From positions 1 through 5,999 of the forward strand of contig DAOVMD010000210.1 in assembly GCA_030630935.1 (NCBI GenBank): a stretch of DNA of 5,999 nucleotides. Direction: 5' to 3'. The position numbers and the translations under genes are program-made. Under the pieces are notes generated by a model that was given only the letters and a program-made list of their open reading frames with translations, was not told where the DNA came from and did no database searches. This DNA comes from Candidatus Mcinerneyibacteriota bacterium. Lineage in GTDB: Bacteria > AUK180 > JAQVHJ01. Of this stretch, positions 5,606 through 5,999 are shown one piece after another (the stretch's first letter is position 1; every line of letters begins with the position of its first letter).

Positions 5606-5646
5606 GGACGCAGGCTAGATCTTTCTTCGCTACGATGCGCAATAAC
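5606..5646 (-). repeat. TGTCATTGC-type dispersed repeat, copy 4
   Basis: GGACGCAGGCTAGATC (5606-5621) is 15/16 identical to 2575-2590, and CGATGCGCAAT (5633-5643) is identical to 2593-2603. This copy carries an extra TTTCTTCGCTA-like segment between them that copy 1 lacks. Confidence 0.7.
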
Positions 5647-5898
5647 ATTATAAAGTTTGAATTACAAACTAACAAAATTTAGTATACACACCTGTGACCA
5701 AGTGACCACAGCAATTCCGCAAAATTAATTTAAAACATATTAAACATACCATTTTAAGGCATAAATAGAAGAATATATATAGTGACTAAATTCGCATTCG
5801 CTGTTTTTTAGTATTTCAAGATTAATATGCCTTGCAAATTATGGTAGATAGACAAAAAGATTTAAATTTCTTAATTATTTTTTATTTTCTTTTTTTTC

Positions 5899-5927
5899 TT
5901 GACATTTATGAAAAAATATGTTATAAT
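5899..5927 (+). promoter_or_regulatory. Full-consensus sigma-70 promoter of the right-edge gene
   Basis: TTGACA (5899-5904) and TATAAT (5922-5927) are both perfect and lie exactly 17 bp apart. A T-rich tract (5865-5898) sits directly upstream, where an UP element would act. Transcription should start near 5934, about 59 bases before the ATG. Such a strong promoter usually needs a repressor or serves a highly expressed gene. Confidence 0.9.
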
Positions 5928-5934
5928 TATATAT

Positions 5935-5964
5935 GATATACTAATAGTATATCATTAGTATATC
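5935..5964 (+). promoter_or_regulatory. Palindromic operator-like array over the transcription start
   Basis: GATATACTAATAGTATATC (5935-5953) is a perfect 9-bp inverted repeat around one base. A third half-site, TAGTATATC, follows at 5956-5964. The first half-site can also pair as an 11-bp inverted repeat (GATATACTAAT 5935-5945 with ATTAGTATATC 5954-5964). The array covers about +2 to +31, where bound protein would block initiation or early elongation. The regulator family cannot be named from the site; autoregulation by the downstream gene is possible. Confidence 0.7.
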
Positions 5965-5981
5965 AGATGAAAAATAAAAAA

Positions 5982-5987
5982 GAGGTG
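5982..5987 (+). promoter_or_regulatory. Ribosome binding site GAGGTG of the right-edge gene
   Basis: GAGGTG lies 5 bases before ATG at 5993. It also ends an in-frame mini-frame starting at ATG 5967 (MKNKKEV, stop at 5988-5990), which has no ribosome site of its own. Confidence 0.7.
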
Positions 5988-5992
5988 TAATT

Positions 5993-5999
5993 ATGAAAA
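5993..5999 (+). CDS. Start of a gene leaving the window (partial)
   Basis: Only ATG AAA A is inside the window. The call rests on what precedes it: a consensus promoter, an operator-like array and a ribosome site at proper spacing. It is transcribed away from the four minus-strand genes. The product is unknown; the operator suggests either a regulator controlling its own operon or a tightly repressed gene. Confidence 0.65.

Larger units (their letters stand above)
4985..5898. other. Roughly 900-bp gene-free region made of dispersed repeats and hairpins
   Basis: A 130-codon open frame at 5063-5455 starts at TTG without a ribosome site and is composed of repeat copies also found at 2557-2733, so it is not called as a gene. 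The region holds two inverted TGTCATTGC-type copies, an A-rich stretch (5351-5412), four hairpins (5435-5565) and another repeat copy (5606-5646). From 5647 to 5898 I see only AT-rich sequence, a GTGACCA direct repeat (5694-5700, 5702-5708) and 8-bp inverted arms AAGGCATA/TATGCCTT (5756-5763, 5826-5833). No RNA gene was recognised. Confidence 0.65.

Noticed and set aside
5692-5711. CRP-like site CTGTGACC...CACAG
   Set aside because: The half-sites do not match TGTGA-N6-TCACA, and no promoter lies at a suitable distance.
5967-5990. A seven-codon leader peptide (MKNKKEV) before the right-edge gene
   Set aside because: It has no ribosome site, contains no run of a regulatory amino acid, and its last codons are simply the ribosome site of the next gene.

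Overview
The window is AT-rich bacterial DNA with compact genes, Shine-Dalgarno sites and sigma-70-type promoters. Its intergenic spacers are unusually long and full of repeats. Nothing in it fixes the species. The divergent DUF2378-like protein and the repeat-laden spacers would suit an uncultured or environmental lineage, but that is only an impression.

Layout, left to right. Positions 1-342 hold no gene, only low-complexity and repeat-like sequence and small hairpins. Four genes then run on the minus strand. A family-4-type glycosyltransferase occupies 343-1596. A YjbQ/UPF0047 protein occupies 1721-2137 and has its own promoter and a perfect AGGAGG site. A 661-bp repeat-filled spacer follows (2138-2798). 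Next come a DUF2378/TIGR02265-like protein (2799-3356) and an unrecognised 512-residue protein (3397-4935). These last two lie 40 bp apart behind a single promoter at about 4956-4984, so they form a probable two-gene operon with the 512-residue gene first. From 4936 to 5992 there is no credible gene on either strand. That stretch contains further copies of the spacer repeats, a run of four hairpins, and a full-consensus plus-strand promoter (TTGACA-17-TATAAT). A palindromic operator-like array sits at the start of that promoter's transcript, and a gene begins at 5993 and leaves the window.

How the parts relate. The glycosyltransferase and YjbQ are co-oriented but 124 bp apart, and nothing links them functionally. 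The 512-residue/DUF2378-like pair is the most likely new unit: two poorly characterised cytosolic proteins made from one transcript. The repeats form one dispersed family. Pieces found at 2210-2798 recur at 5041-5646, often inverted and in a different order, which explains why an open frame at 5063-5455 looks gene-like although it is built from repeat copies.
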